The notes beneath the pieces were generated by a model that had not been told where the DNA came from, searched no databases, and saw only the letters and a program-made list of their open reading frames with translations. This document shows positions 25,701 to 33,976 of a stretch of DNA of 64,000 nt, one piece after another. Position 1 is the first letter of the stretch. Each line of letters starts with the position of its first letter. Origin of the DNA: Methanomassiliicoccales archaeon (GTDB taxonomy: Archaea > Thermoplasmatota > Thermoplasmata > Methanomassiliicoccales > UBA472); NCBI GenBank assembly GCA_026394395.1, contig JAPKYK010000001.1, positions 373,773 through 437,772 of the forward strand, given 5' to 3'. Position numbers and translations under genes: made by a program.

Positions 25701-27794
25701 GTAGACCCGGACCTCCACACTAAGCTGGTCGTTCTCCGAGGTACCGTCAGTAGCGCATTCCACGACCGCGGTGAGGACGTATGGGCGCGCCTCCGTGGGG
25801 GTCCATGAGAGGGTCACCCAGGTGCTCTGCCCAGAGGTGATGGAGATCTTAGTCTGGTCCACCAGGACGTCATCCGCCATCAGGCTGACGTTGCCTTCCT
25901 CCGGGAAATCGCCATTGTTGCTCACCAGCACGTTCACTTCCGTTTCCTCTCCCAGCACGTAGGCGTCCGCGGATATCTCCTGCACCGCCAGGTCGTGCGT
26001 CCCCTGCCCGGCCTTCTTCACGCTGGTCTCCGGATCCCCCAGAAGGTTTTGTTCCATGTACACCCAACGGATGGTGTTCGCGGAGGATGCCGACCCCACC
26101 AATTCCTGTTTAGACTGGGACATAGCCTTGCCCAATTGCGTCACATCATCGTCGAACACCTGGCTGAAGAAGGACAGATCGAACTTCTGCGAAGACCCGG
26201 AGGTGCTGCCCTGGGAGTACCAGCCGTAGCGCGAGTTGCCGATGAAGGCCGCCGCGCCGTTCTCCCCGATGACGAACTCCTCAGCTATGCTGTCGTACGG
26301 GTAATCGGTCCCCTGGTCGAAGCCAGCTACCATGCAGGCCTGGGTGTAGACGATGAACGGATGCTCGTTGTTCAGGTTCGCGGCGTTCAAAACGCTGAGG
26401 CCGGCGAACGTCCCGTAGTTGCCATGGCCCATGTGGTTTATGATGTGCGGGCTGGTGTTCATCGCTGATATGAAAGCGGAGGCGGAGAAGGTGTCATCCT
26501 TCGCGTACAGGGTGGTTAGGCTCAATCCTTTGTCGGCCAGAATATTGTCGTACACCTCGTCCTTGTAATCATCGCCATAAGTTGGATAATCATCCAGATA
26601 CTCGCCGACGAACAGCAGATCGACGCTGTATTGGCTAACGTATCCTTTCTCGTACTCAATGGTATTGTTGACGAAGTTCCAGGCCTCCTGGACGTTGGAA
26701 ACCGGAGCGCGGCCGACGTAGACCTCGGCCAGCATATCGGTCCCATCCACATACGATTCCCCGTATACGCCATCAAGGTCACTGTCCCAATCTCCGTCCA
26801 GACATGTGAAATAGATGTCAGCTGGCAGCTCATCGGAGTAAGTGCTATATGACACCCATACCTTCCGGGAAGGAATGACCTCCTCGTCCCCGCCTATGAG
26901 CACGTAGCTGACGCCCCATTCCTGATGGGCGGCGATGATGAAATTGCGGACGATGGTCTGGGTATCGTTGCCCGTGCCGTCATGCGAGGACGGCGTCCCC
27001 CAGAAAGCGCTCTGGGCCAGGATGAACTGCAATGTCACCACCACGCTGGTGATGTCCTGGGAGCTCGACCCCCGCTCGTTCCTTTCCCCCTTCCACTCCG
27101 CCAGGGATAGGAACGGTGCCGTCAGGGCCTCATCGGTTATGATGAGGTGTTCGTAGCTTCCCGTAGGCAGAACGCCCTCCGGCACCAGGCGGTCCAAGTA
27201 GGGTACCTCGTCAGGGTTATCGACCATCTCCCGAACCATATCCAGGTCGCCCAGCCAATCGATGCCGGTCTCCTCGCTCACGATGGTGACGGTGAAATCG
27301 GATATGAAGGTCAGCTGTCCGGAGCGGCTGTCCCAGACCAAAGGACGCAGGTTCAGGCAAACGATCTCCACTCCTTCCAGCACATAGGTGCCGGCCAGGT
27401 CCCAGGACCCTCGATCGACGATCTCCTCGACCACAGTGCCGTTGCCCGCCGGGGACTCGAAGGGATTCCGAGGATAGTCGGAAATTATCTCCACCTTAGA
27501 AGGCGAGGACGAGCCCACCTCCAAATTCTTCAAGGTGTAGCCAGGCTGTAGAGCCAAAAGCAAGTTCTCCACCGGCAGTGAGGGGGCTCCGGCGACGGCG
27601 TCCTGCGACAGCCCCTGCAAGGTGAATGTCCGCTCGTCGCTCTCCAGGTCAACGGTGGGCGCAGAGAAATGATACTCATAGGACGTGGTCAGGTCCCCGT
27701 CCTCCGCGGACAGGCTGGCCGATGGAAGGGGGAGCACCATCAGGACCGCCAATATCACTATTGCCGCCCTGTGCAAGCTGGTCGACGCGTCCAT
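22704..27794 (-). CDS. Gingipain-like (peptidase C25) surface protease with beta-helix and six PKD domains
   Basis: A 1,696-residue secreted, membrane-anchored protein. It has a signal peptide (residues 1-30), a propeptide region to about 210, and a C25 caspase-like peptidase domain (about 215-600) with catalytic H457 in NHMGHGN and C487 in YTQACMVAGF. Next come a CARDB-like domain (about 605-700), a NosD-type right-handed beta-helix (about 705-1065) and six PKD domains (about 1080-1590), each with a W-x-F/L-GDG motif. A final beta domain and one C-terminal membrane helix ending VQVRRR complete it. It probably degrades proteins at the cell surface. The ATG at 27794 follows a GGGG ribosome site; a TTG lies two codons upstream. 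Confidence 0.9.
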   Translation of the reverse strand: MDASTSLHRAAIVILAVLMVLPLPSASLSAEDGDLTTSYEYHFSAPTVDLESDERTFTLQGLSQDAVAGAPSLPVENLLLALQPGYTLKNLEVGSSSPSKVEIISDYPRNPFESPAGNGTVVEEIVDRGSWDLAGTYVLEGVEIVCLNLRPLVWDSRSGQLTFISDFTVTIVSEETGIDWLGDLDMVREMVDNPDEVPYLDRLVPEGVLPTGSYEHLIITDEALTAPFLSLAEWKGERNERGSSSQDITSVVVTLQFILAQSAFWGTPSSHDGTGNDTQTIVRNFIIAAHQEWGVSYVLIGGDEEVIPSRKVWVSYSTYSDELPADIYFTCLDGDWDSDLDGVYGESYVDGTDMLAEVYVGRAPVSNVQEAWNFVNNTIEYEKGYVSQYSVDLLFVGEYLDDYPTYGDDYKDEVYDNILADKGLSLTTLYAKDDTFSASAFISAMNTSPHIINHMGHGNYGTFAGLSVLNAANLNNEHPFIVYTQACMVAGFDQGTDYPYDSIAEEFVIGENGAAAFIGNSRYGWYSQGSTSGSSQKFDLSFFSQVFDDDVTQLGKAMSQSKQELVGSASSANTIRWVYMEQNLLGDPETSVKKAGQGTHDLAVQEISADAYVLGEETEVNVLVSNNGDFPEEGNVSLMADDVLVDQTKISITSGQSTWVTLSWTPTEARPYVLTAVVECATDGTSENDQLSVEVRVYQRISNYTLWENLHKELAGSLIIDDGATLDIRNCTIEFLSAGSDHQVQVNGTLLVNGSSFSGSSYVFMSNGGVVRFSGSDLSGLSTTSPSTMDGGSLELRDTIVHGGMGWSLEGASVTLSGTQLLDQSSECLFNGSSLVAEGVTGHGGGLYLLSSSGQLSNVTWTEGSVGLTIDTSSGLVLRNIELLNNEADLSISGTLEAHFLPDLERVNVTFGPVVILHQEDGVTVEGDIGALYLVDCHDTVVRGLRLGGSGQGLTLVDCTGIEVIGNAVENCSVGIWAMGSDALIWSNDLLNNERQVCGTSSTLTFGKDYPAGGNHWSDHLTIDHRNGVSQSIYGADGIVDVAYDTDDVYDHYPKVSLCSIFHDKPEADFSVSPAVPDVLVSVIFTDYSDSGSGIANWTWDLGDGTLAYGSQVSHRYSVKGPIIVELIVTDHKGLNSTCDRDLNIVNYAPTSDFSYSPTQPCSGDLVHFTDHSSDADGGVVTWSWSFGDGTTSDVASPNHAFRLNGDYTVTLTVLDADGGTSTRSRNVPVGNMAPTAAFSWSPSSIYSLDQVTFTDGSTDSDGSIASRTWSFGDGQSGTGSSVVHRYARLGTYQVTLTVVDDNGASSTTSKSLTVLNSPPTASFVCTGTVLSLIEVHFNDTSSDREGTLDHWSWDFGDGNGSTASSPVHAYALPGEYLVVLTVTDQNGASRSASRTVVVLNRPPEASIISPEGEHWSLDLIELQATGSDVDGTIASYNWDFGDGSTGEGETVEHAYSSPGNYTVALTCVDDVGGSATAEATVVVLNLLPEARIIAEQGTGHPRDMVLTADAEDLDGSVTNYTWAFGDGGSGEGPSIVHRYELDGDFWVSLTVTDDHGGRNVTFALVSVRTGDIAMNNATCTEGDDGWTLSAVLTNDGPLDADVVVEVEAGGVVYRKNVTVLAGGSVACQIPLTDFAEGDLTVSVITEEGWDSDLDDNQWTGTPVASADEFPWLLVGALTIATIAIAAVVIVQVRRR

Positions 27795-27941
27795 ATGCAA
27801 CCCCAGTCATATTCAGAAGGTACCCTTTGATATATAATTCGATTCACATCGCTGTCAAGAAAATCGCATCTTGGAAAATATTAGAATGACAAATCGTAAT
27901 CGTTCGATTCTTGATCGGTTTAAGCATATTAGCAATTCAGC

Positions 27942-29021
27942 TCAGCGGATCATCGGGATGACCTCATCAAATATGTAATCGAGGCGTTTGTGGAACTCGT
28001 CCTGCTGGACCTTCCATTTACGGTTCAGCCCCGAATCCTGCAGGAGATGCATTCCTTCCGGGTTCAGGGGAAACGATCCGGAAACGGTGCAGACCACGAT
28101 GCTCCATATCCTCCGACAGGCGTCGACGGAATAACCGCCACCCCCGGTCACCAGGTACCTTCCGTCGCAATGGACGTGCGCCAGGCGGTGGGTGGCCTCG
28201 GCCATCTTTTCGAACGCTCTCGTTGACAGCCCCATGCCCACCAGGTGGTCGGTGTAGTGGGCGTCCGTGCCGAACTGATGGATGATTATCTCCGGATGAT
28301 AGGCCTCTAAGGCGGCCGATACCACCTTCTCGTAGGTGGGCGCGTAGACGTCATCGGGCGTGCACCTGGGCATGGGCACGTTGATGGAGTAACCCTTCCC
28401 CTCGCCCTCTCCGATGTCCGTTACCGCCCCCGTCTCCGGGTAGAAGCCTGGACCGAAGCGATGGAAGGATATCGTCAGTATCTTTTCCCCATTAAATATG
28501 GACTGGGTCCCATCCCCATGATGGCCGTCGATGTCGATGATGGCGATGCGCTTGTAACCGTATTTCCGCTGCAGGCGGCGCACCGCTATGGATAGGTCGT
28601 TGAAGACGCTGAAACCGGCGGCCTGGTCGCGCCGGGCGTGGTGAAGCCCGCCCCCCGGGTTCATGGCATGATCATATTCCCCCCGGGCAATGCCCTCCGC
28701 GCCGGCCAGGGTGGCCCCGACCATGGCCAGGGCGCCCTCGTACAGCCCTTTGCACACTGGGGTGTCCCCGTTGTCCAACAGGCCGACCCCCAGGCGGCTC
28801 ATCCCCTTCACGTGATCGATGTACGATTGCACGTGGACCTCTCGAAGGTCCTCTTCGGTGGCCAGGGGCGATTCCACATAGATCAGTCGATGATCGAAGA
28901 CGTCCAGCTCCCAAAGGGTGTCGCGGACCTTCTGGAACCGGATTGGTTGATAAGGATGCTTCGGACCGAACTGGTACTTGAGCATTTCATCATTGTAGAG
29001 GAAAGCTGTGGTTCCGCTCAT
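27942..29021 (-). CDS. Histone deacetylase/AcuC-family deacetylase
   Basis: 359 residues of the class I HDAC/acetoin-utilisation AcuC/acetylpolyamine amidohydrolase fold, a zinc enzyme that removes acetyl groups from lysines or polyamines. The active-site motifs are complete: GGGLHHA, DIDGHHGDGT (zinc ligands Asp and His), QFGTDAHYTD and GGGGY. Archaeal members may act on histones, Alba or metabolic enzymes; the substrate is not clear here and no acetyltransferase or histone gene is nearby. It is co-directional with the small Cys protein upstream. Confidence 0.92.
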   Translation of the reverse strand: MSGTTAFLYNDEMLKYQFGPKHPYQPIRFQKVRDTLWELDVFDHRLIYVESPLATEEDLREVHVQSYIDHVKGMSRLGVGLLDNGDTPVCKGLYEGALAMVGATLAGAEGIARGEYDHAMNPGGGLHHARRDQAAGFSVFNDLSIAVRRLQRKYGYKRIAIIDIDGHHGDGTQSIFNGEKILTISFHRFGPGFYPETGAVTDIGEGEGKGYSINVPMPRCTPDDVYAPTYEKVVSAALEAYHPEIIIHQFGTDAHYTDHLVGMGLSTRAFEKMAEATHRLAHVHCDGRYLVTGGGGYSVDACRRIWSIVVCTVSGSFPLNPEGMHLLQDSGLNRKWKVQQDEFHKRLDYIFDEVIPMIR

Positions 29022-29085
29022 CAGTGTGACCTTTCCGTTGGCCCTTTCAGCTTAGGCGTAGGATAGACCATATAACTTTTGTCTA

Positions 29086-29415
29086 TCAATCGACAAAATG
29101 GATGGCCACGGAACCTTCCTTCGTCGCCAATCTCTTGGAGATCATGCCAGCCTCCACCCAGCAGACGTTAAAGACCGCAATGGGCACCAGGCAGGTCGGG
29201 GTCAGTATGCCGTCCTCTGCTTCCGTCAATATGCGGGAGCCCTTTTGTTCGTTAATGTCGTCCATGCTCACGCTATGCAAGTGCTCCGCGTAGTTCATAA
29301 CGTTGGAGCAGTCCGATTCGATCTTAACCTTGATCCGGTCCTCCCCGTCCATCTCCGCGGTCACCCAGGTCTCGTGCGAGCAGATCGGGGTGACCACCTT
29401 GACCCTGGATGTCAT
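29086..29415 (-). CDS. Small cysteine-containing conserved protein
   Basis: 109 residues, unassigned. The pattern is a beta strand with PICSHE near residue 11, SDCSNVMNYAEHL in the middle and TPTCLVPIAVFNVCWVEAGM in the C-terminal half. It resembles a family of about 110 residues that I have seen in methanogens and related archaea (possibly DUF6951); the spaced cysteines suggest metal or cluster binding. No partner is evident. An ATG at 29415 is the only good start. Confidence 0.6.
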   Translation of the reverse strand: MTSRVKVVTPICSHETWVTAEMDGEDRIKVKIESDCSNVMNYAEHLHSVSMDDINEQKGSRILTEAEDGILTPTCLVPIAVFNVCWVEAGMISKRLATKEGSVAIHFVD

Positions 29416-29518
29416 TGAAACGATGAATCCGACTAGGGGTATAACACACTTATCTTGTAAGAAGTTGGCAGATCTCTATGGGACAGCCACAGGTCAATAC
29501 CCGATATATTGATGAGTA

Positions 29519-29560
29519 ACACGAACGTGTCCATTTTTAACATAATACTTTATATCAATA
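29519..29560 (+). promoter_or_regulatory. Promoter of the binding-protein gene with a 12-bp inverted repeat
   Basis: ACACGAACGTGT (29519-29530) is a perfect 5+5 inverted repeat. It lies directly upstream of an AT-rich TATA segment ACTTTATATCAATAAAAT (about 29547-29564), itself about 35-45 bp before the ATG at 29598. A dyad at this place could be an activator or repressor site for a metal- or cobalamin-responsive regulator. Confidence 0.4.
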
Positions 29561-29597
29561 AAATGTTACTGTGCCAATTCGAATCGATGGTGTCATC

Positions 29598-31610
29598 ATG
29601 AAATTCACGAAGGTAATCGCGATAATAGCCACCATTGCCATGCTGACCGTGGTCATTCCATTGGGTACGATGGCTGACAGCACGGTCGACGGCAGCGGGA
29701 ACATCAGCATCACAGATTCCCGTGGGGTCACGACCAACCTCACCGGACCAGCCACTCATGTGGCTTCGTTCGGGGCGTTCGTCACGAACACCCTTGTGGA
29801 CATCGAGTTCCTTGAGAAAGCCGTAATCTTCGATGCTGGTTCAGAGTACAACAAGAGCGCCATACCAGAAATGATGGGCATGCCGCTGAACAAGTTCATA
29901 ACCGTCAGTGCCGCGAACAAGGATGCGGTCATCCAGACCATGCTGGACATGGTGGATAACAGCACCTGGAACAAGACGACGGACGTGATCTTGGGATACG
30001 GTTACAATTCCTATTCGGTCATGTGGTCCGAGCTCGAGGGATACGGGTTCAACGTGGTCACATTCTATCCTAACTCATATCTCGGTATCGTCCAAGTAGT
30101 AAGGGACATCGAGACCATCGTCGGAGCGAACCATAGCGTTTCCGAGCAGATGACATTTGTTAAAACATACATCTCTGAAACCCTGAGCAATGCTGGAATC
30201 GACGAAACCTCGGAGAAGGTGACAGCCCTCTATGCCAGTTACAGCAGCAATACTCTGAAGCTCGGGAACAACGGCTCGGTGACGGTCGATTTCATCAATT
30301 ACGCCGGAGGCATCAATGTCGCCGAAGACCCGTCCAAGGCCTCTCCAACGTACGCTGTGGACTTTTCAGCAATACTGCAGCTTGACCCTGATTTCGTGCT
30401 TCTCGACGGTTATTATTCCGGGACAGCAAACGACTTCTCCACCCTGATCGGTAACTTGACAATGCCTGTCTATAAATTGAGCAAATCGTGGAACTCGTAT
30501 TGTCCAGACGCGGCATTGGGACTGTGGACCGTTGCCTGTCTTTTCTATCCGGAACAGTTCAGCGGCAATATGCCAATGGAGGGAGAGAATAATAACGGGA
30601 CCATATCCATAACGGACTCGCGCGGAGTCACCACCAACCTGACCCAGCCCGCTCCGCATGTGGCAGCCTTCGGCGCCTTCGTCACCAACACCCTGGTAGA
30701 CATAGAGGCCTTGGATAGCGCGGTCATATTCGACGCATCTTCCGCGTACTCCAGCAGCGGGATCAAAGAGGTGGAGAACTTCTCGGCCGACAAGTTCATT
30801 ACTATCAGCTCCAGCAACAAGGACGCCGTCATCCAGACCATGCTGGACATGGTGGATAACAGCACCTGGAACAAGACGACGGACGTGATCTTGGGATACG
30901 GTTACAATTCCTATTCGGTCATGTGGTCCGAGCTCGAGGGATACGGGTTCAACGTGGTGACCTTCTATCCAAACTCGTATGATGGCATAGTCCAGGTCGT
31001 AGAGGACATCGAGACCATCGTCGGAGCGAACCATAGCGTTTCCGAGCAGATGGCCTTCGTCAAGGAATACATCGCTACGGTCCTTAGCGACCACGGCATC
31101 ACCAACTCCTCGCAAAAGGTCACCGCGTTGTATGCCAGCTACAGCAGCAATACGCTGAAGCTCGGCAACAATAGATCGGTGACCGTGGACTTCATCAACT
31201 ACGCTGGTGGAGTGAACGTCGCCGAAGACCCGTCCAAGGCCTCTCCATCCTACGCCGTCGATTTCTCGGCCATACTGCAACTGCACCCGGAGTATGTGCT
31301 ACTTGATGGGTATTACACTGGGAGCGCGGAGGATTTCTCAGCGCTGATAGGGGACAGCTCCATCATCGTCTACAAGATGAACAAGTCCTGGAACTCCTAT
31401 TGCCCCGACGCCATGACCGGCCTGTGGACCGTGGCCAGTCTGCTCTATCCGAACTACTTTGAAGGGGGCATTCCCACGGAATATACGAATGAAACCGACG
31501 ATGGGGGGATCGATACCAACACTCTGATGATAGCCGCTGGCGGGATATGCATAATCCTGCTAGCGGTCGGCGTGGTCATGATCACCAGGAGGAAGGGCAG
31601 GAAGGGGTGA
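29598..31610 (+). CDS. ABC-transporter substrate-binding protein, internally duplicated (metal-chelate/corrinoid type)
   Basis: 670 residues: a signal peptide (1-26), two tandem copies of a FecB/BtuF-like binding domain and a C-terminal membrane helix (about 643-663) before a basic tail. Each copy opens with ITDSRGVTTNLT, at residues 40 and 340, and the two are spaced exactly 300 codons apart. The lobes carry the long interdomain helix of cluster A-II binding proteins. The ATG at 29598 begins a clear signal sequence. It is followed by a FecCD permease and an ATPase, so it captures a siderophore, haem or corrinoid at the cell surface. Two domains per chain may feed one transporter or bind two ligands. 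Confidence 0.88.
   Translation: MKFTKVIAIIATIAMLTVVIPLGTMADSTVDGSGNISITDSRGVTTNLTGPATHVASFGAFVTNTLVDIEFLEKAVIFDAGSEYNKSAIPEMMGMPLNKFITVSAANKDAVIQTMLDMVDNSTWNKTTDVILGYGYNSYSVMWSELEGYGFNVVTFYPNSYLGIVQVVRDIETIVGANHSVSEQMTFVKTYISETLSNAGIDETSEKVTALYASYSSNTLKLGNNGSVTVDFINYAGGINVAEDPSKASPTYAVDFSAILQLDPDFVLLDGYYSGTANDFSTLIGNLTMPVYKLSKSWNSYCPDAALGLWTVACLFYPEQFSGNMPMEGENNNGTISITDSRGVTTNLTQPAPHVAAFGAFVTNTLVDIEALDSAVIFDASSAYSSSGIKEVENFSADKFITISSSNKDAVIQTMLDMVDNSTWNKTTDVILGYGYNSYSVMWSELEGYGFNVVTFYPNSYDGIVQVVEDIETIVGANHSVSEQMAFVKEYIATVLSDHGITNSSQKVTALYASYSSNTLKLGNNRSVTVDFINYAGGVNVAEDPSKASPSYAVDFSAILQLHPEYVLLDGYYTGSAEDFSALIGDSSIIVYKMNKSWNSYCPDAMTGLWTVASLLYPNYFEGGIPTEYTNETDDGGIDTNTLMIAAGGICIILLAVGVVMITRRKGRKG
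29715..31514 (+). repeat. 900-bp tandem duplication inside the binding-protein gene
   Basis: Two in-frame units of 900 bp (29715-30614 and 30615-31514). Bases 29928-30058 and 30828-30958 are identical over 131 bp, and 30104-30152 matches 31004-31052 closely, whereas flanking parts such as 29760-29920 against 30660-30820 differ at many positions including amino acids. The patchy identity indicates gene conversion after an older duplication. Confidence 0.9.
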
Positions 31611-31651
31611 CGGAACGCCCCATCCAAACCATTTAATCATCATCTTTTCTT

Positions 31652-32689
31652 ATGAGGGGAACCATGGACGGCATCGCGAAGAAGCGTAAAAGGACTGTCG
31701 TGGTCTTTGCCGCCCTTTTCGTAATATTGTTCATATTCATGGTGCTGGACCTGACGCAGGCCTTCATACCACTGTCCTTCGAGGATGCCTTCTGGGCTCT
31801 TTTCGGCATCGGTTCCGAGACGGATGTAATAATCGTGCAAAGGATGAACCTGCCCCGGGTGATAATGGCCGTTTGCGTGGGTGCCGGTCTGGGCATCGCG
31901 GGCGCGGTCATGCAGGGACTGTTCCGCAACCCCATGGCCTCCCCTTACATACTGGGCCTTTCATCCGGAGCTTCCCTGGGCGCGGCCATCGGGCTGAGCT
32001 TCACCATATCCTGGCTCCCCTCTCTGATTACGATTCCCCTGTTGGCCTTCATAACCTGTATGGGAACGCTGTTCCTGGTCTACTTCATATCCCAGGTGGG
32101 GGGAAGGGTGCCAACGGAGACCCTGCTCCTATCGGGCATCGCCGTGGGATCGTTGCTGTCCGCCCTGGTCTCCCTGCTGACCTACGTAGCCGGAGATCAG
32201 ATGCAGGGCATAGTCTACTGGACCATGGGGAACCTGACCAACGCCAGGTGGGACAACATAATGATCGTGGCCCCGCTCATCATGGCCGGGTGCATCATCA
32301 TGGTGTCCTGCTCCCGGGACCTCAACGCCATGATGCTGGGGGACGCCCACGCGCAGGACCTCGGCGTGGAGGTCAAGAAGGTCAGGCTCCAGCTCCTTAT
32401 CGCCTCAGCGTTGGTGACCGCAGCGGCAGTGGCCTTCGTGGGTGTCATAGGCTTCGTCGGATTGGTGGTGCCGCACATATTGCGCATCCTCATGGGCCCG
32501 GACAACCGGGCTCTGCTACCAGCCTCGCTCATCGGCGGGGCGGCCTTTCTGATGATGTGTGATTACATATCCAGGGTCATCGCGCCCAACATCGGCATCC
32601 TCCCGATTGGCATCGTAACAGCGCTCATCGGAGCGCCATATTTCATCTACCTGCTGCGCAGAAGGCGTAGCGATGTGGGGTGGGACTGA
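31652..32689 (+). CDS. FecCD/BtuC-family ABC permease
   Basis: 345 residues with about ten membrane helices. The family landmarks are RMNLPRVIMAVCVGAGLGIAGAVMQGLFRNPMA, LLLSGIAVGSLLSAL, GDAHAQDLGV (the loop that contacts the ATPase) and GFVGLVVPHILR. It forms a dimeric channel with the ATPase encoded directly downstream. An ATG at 31652 is used here; another at 31664 is possible. The TGA overlaps the next ATG (TGATG). Confidence 0.94.
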   Translation: MRGTMDGIAKKRKRTVVVFAALFVILFIFMVLDLTQAFIPLSFEDAFWALFGIGSETDVIIVQRMNLPRVIMAVCVGAGLGIAGAVMQGLFRNPMASPYILGLSSGASLGAAIGLSFTISWLPSLITIPLLAFITCMGTLFLVYFISQVGGRVPTETLLLSGIAVGSLLSALVSLLTYVAGDQMQGIVYWTMGNLTNARWDNIMIVAPLIMAGCIIMVSCSRDLNAMMLGDAHAQDLGVEVKKVRLQLLIASALVTAAAVAFVGVIGFVGLVVPHILRILMGPDNRALLPASLIGGAAFLMMCDYISRVIAPNIGILPIGIVTALIGAPYFIYLLRRRRSDVGWD

Positions 32690-33474
32690 TGCTGAGCGCC
32701 CAGGACATCAGTTTCATGTACCGGGAAAAGCCCGTCCTGGAGAACGTTGACCTTACGGTGAACAATGGGGAGATACTGGGCATTCTGGGGCCGAACGGGT
32801 GTGGCAAGACCACTCTCCTGAAGCTCTTGAACCGCAACCTCCACCCGCAGAGCGGGAAGGTGCTGATGAACGGCACCGACCTCGAGGACGTTTCAAAGAA
32901 ACACATCGCCAGGCACATTGCAGTGGTCCCGCAGAGCAATGAGATCAGGTTCGCCTTCTCGGTGAGGGACATAGTGACCATGGGGCGTATGCCGTTCCTC
33001 GACAGTTTCAGGGGGGAATCGTCTGACGACATGCGCATCGTGGAAGAGGCGATGGAGAAGACGGGCATCACGGAGTTCGCCGACAGGCTCATCAACAACA
33101 TGAGCGGAGGGGAGCGTCAGCGTGTGATCATTGCCAGAGCGATCGCACAAGAGCCGGATATACTGCTTTTGGACGAACCTACGCTGCATCTGGACATCAA
33201 CCACCAGTTCGAGATCCTGGACCTGGTGAAGAAATTATCCGACAATGAAGGGCTGACGGTGGTCATCGTTTCGCACGATCTGCCTATGGTGACCAAATAC
33301 TGCGATCGTATGGTGCTCATCCATGATCACAGGATATTCGCCGAGGGAACCCCGGGGGAAGTGCTCACGAGGGAGAACATGAGAACGGCGTTCAACATCG
33401 ATGCGGCATTCGAATACGATGAGACACTGAAAAGGAACAGTATCAAGATACTCGGTTCCTGCCCGAAGTATTGA
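32689..33474 (+). CDS. ABC-transporter ATPase for iron chelate or corrinoid
   Basis: 261 residues of the FecE/BtuD type. Walker A is GPNGCGKTT, the signature is MSGGERQRV, Walker B is DILLLDEPT and the switch histidine is in VSHDL. The ATG at 32689 overlaps the permease stop by one base. The three genes 29598-33474 form a complete importer of binding protein, permease and ATPase. Confidence 0.95.
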   Translation: MLSAQDISFMYREKPVLENVDLTVNNGEILGILGPNGCGKTTLLKLLNRNLHPQSGKVLMNGTDLEDVSKKHIARHIAVVPQSNEIRFAFSVRDIVTMGRMPFLDSFRGESSDDMRIVEEAMEKTGITEFADRLINNMSGGERQRVIIARAIAQEPDILLLDEPTLHLDINHQFEILDLVKKLSDNEGLTVVIVSHDLPMVTKYCDRMVLIHDHRIFAEGTPGEVLTRENMRTAFNIDAAFEYDETLKRNSIKILGSCPKY

Positions 33475-33571
33475 GCCTTCATTCTTCCTTGGTCCCCAAC
33501 GTTAACATGTTCCTGGAACTCACGGATTATCAGGGAAAGTTAGAAGAGGGAGATTTTTCTTGCATAGTTCC

Positions 33572-33913
33572 ATGAGGCAGCTCCTGCGGGGAAAGATACA
33601 CCGGGCCACGGTCACCGCCGCCGAGCCCGATTACGTGGGAAGCATAGTCATTGACCAGGACCTCCTGGACCGGGCAGACATCTGGGCGGGGGAGAAGGTA
33701 CTTGTCTCCGACGTGGACAACGCCGCCCGTTTCGAGACCTACGCCGTTCCAGGCAAGCGGGGTTCGGGTGTCATAAGCGTCAACGGGGCCGCTGCGCACC
33801 TGGTGAAGGTCGGCGACAAGATAATCATCATGGCCTTCGAGATGACGGACCAACCCATACCCTCCAAAGTAGTGTTGGTAGACCAGGGCAACCGCTTCGT
33901 GCGCAACCTGTGA
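33572..33913 (+). CDS. panD: Aspartate 1-decarboxylase, pyruvoyl type
   Basis: Makes beta-alanine for pantothenate and CoA. The 113 residues start [28 protein letters not shown], matching the bacterial enzyme, with the self-cleavage site at G23-S24 that yields the pyruvoyl group. The catalytic-core [20 protein letters not shown] is present. The ATG at 33572 is preferred over a TTG four codons earlier because it gives the family N-terminus. Most archaea make beta-alanine with a PLP enzyme (MfnA type) instead, so this is probably a gene of bacterial origin. Confidence 0.92.
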   Translation: MRQLLRGKIHRATVTAAEPDYVGSIVIDQDLLDRADIWAGEKVLVSDVDNAARFETYAVPGKRGSGVISVNGAAAHLVKVGDKIIIMAFEMTDQPIPSKVVLVDQGNRFVRNL

Positions 33914-33976
33914 TGGCTAGCCCAGGGACCAAGAAAGCTTTATCATATCCCGTCCATTACTCGCACAAGTGATCTA

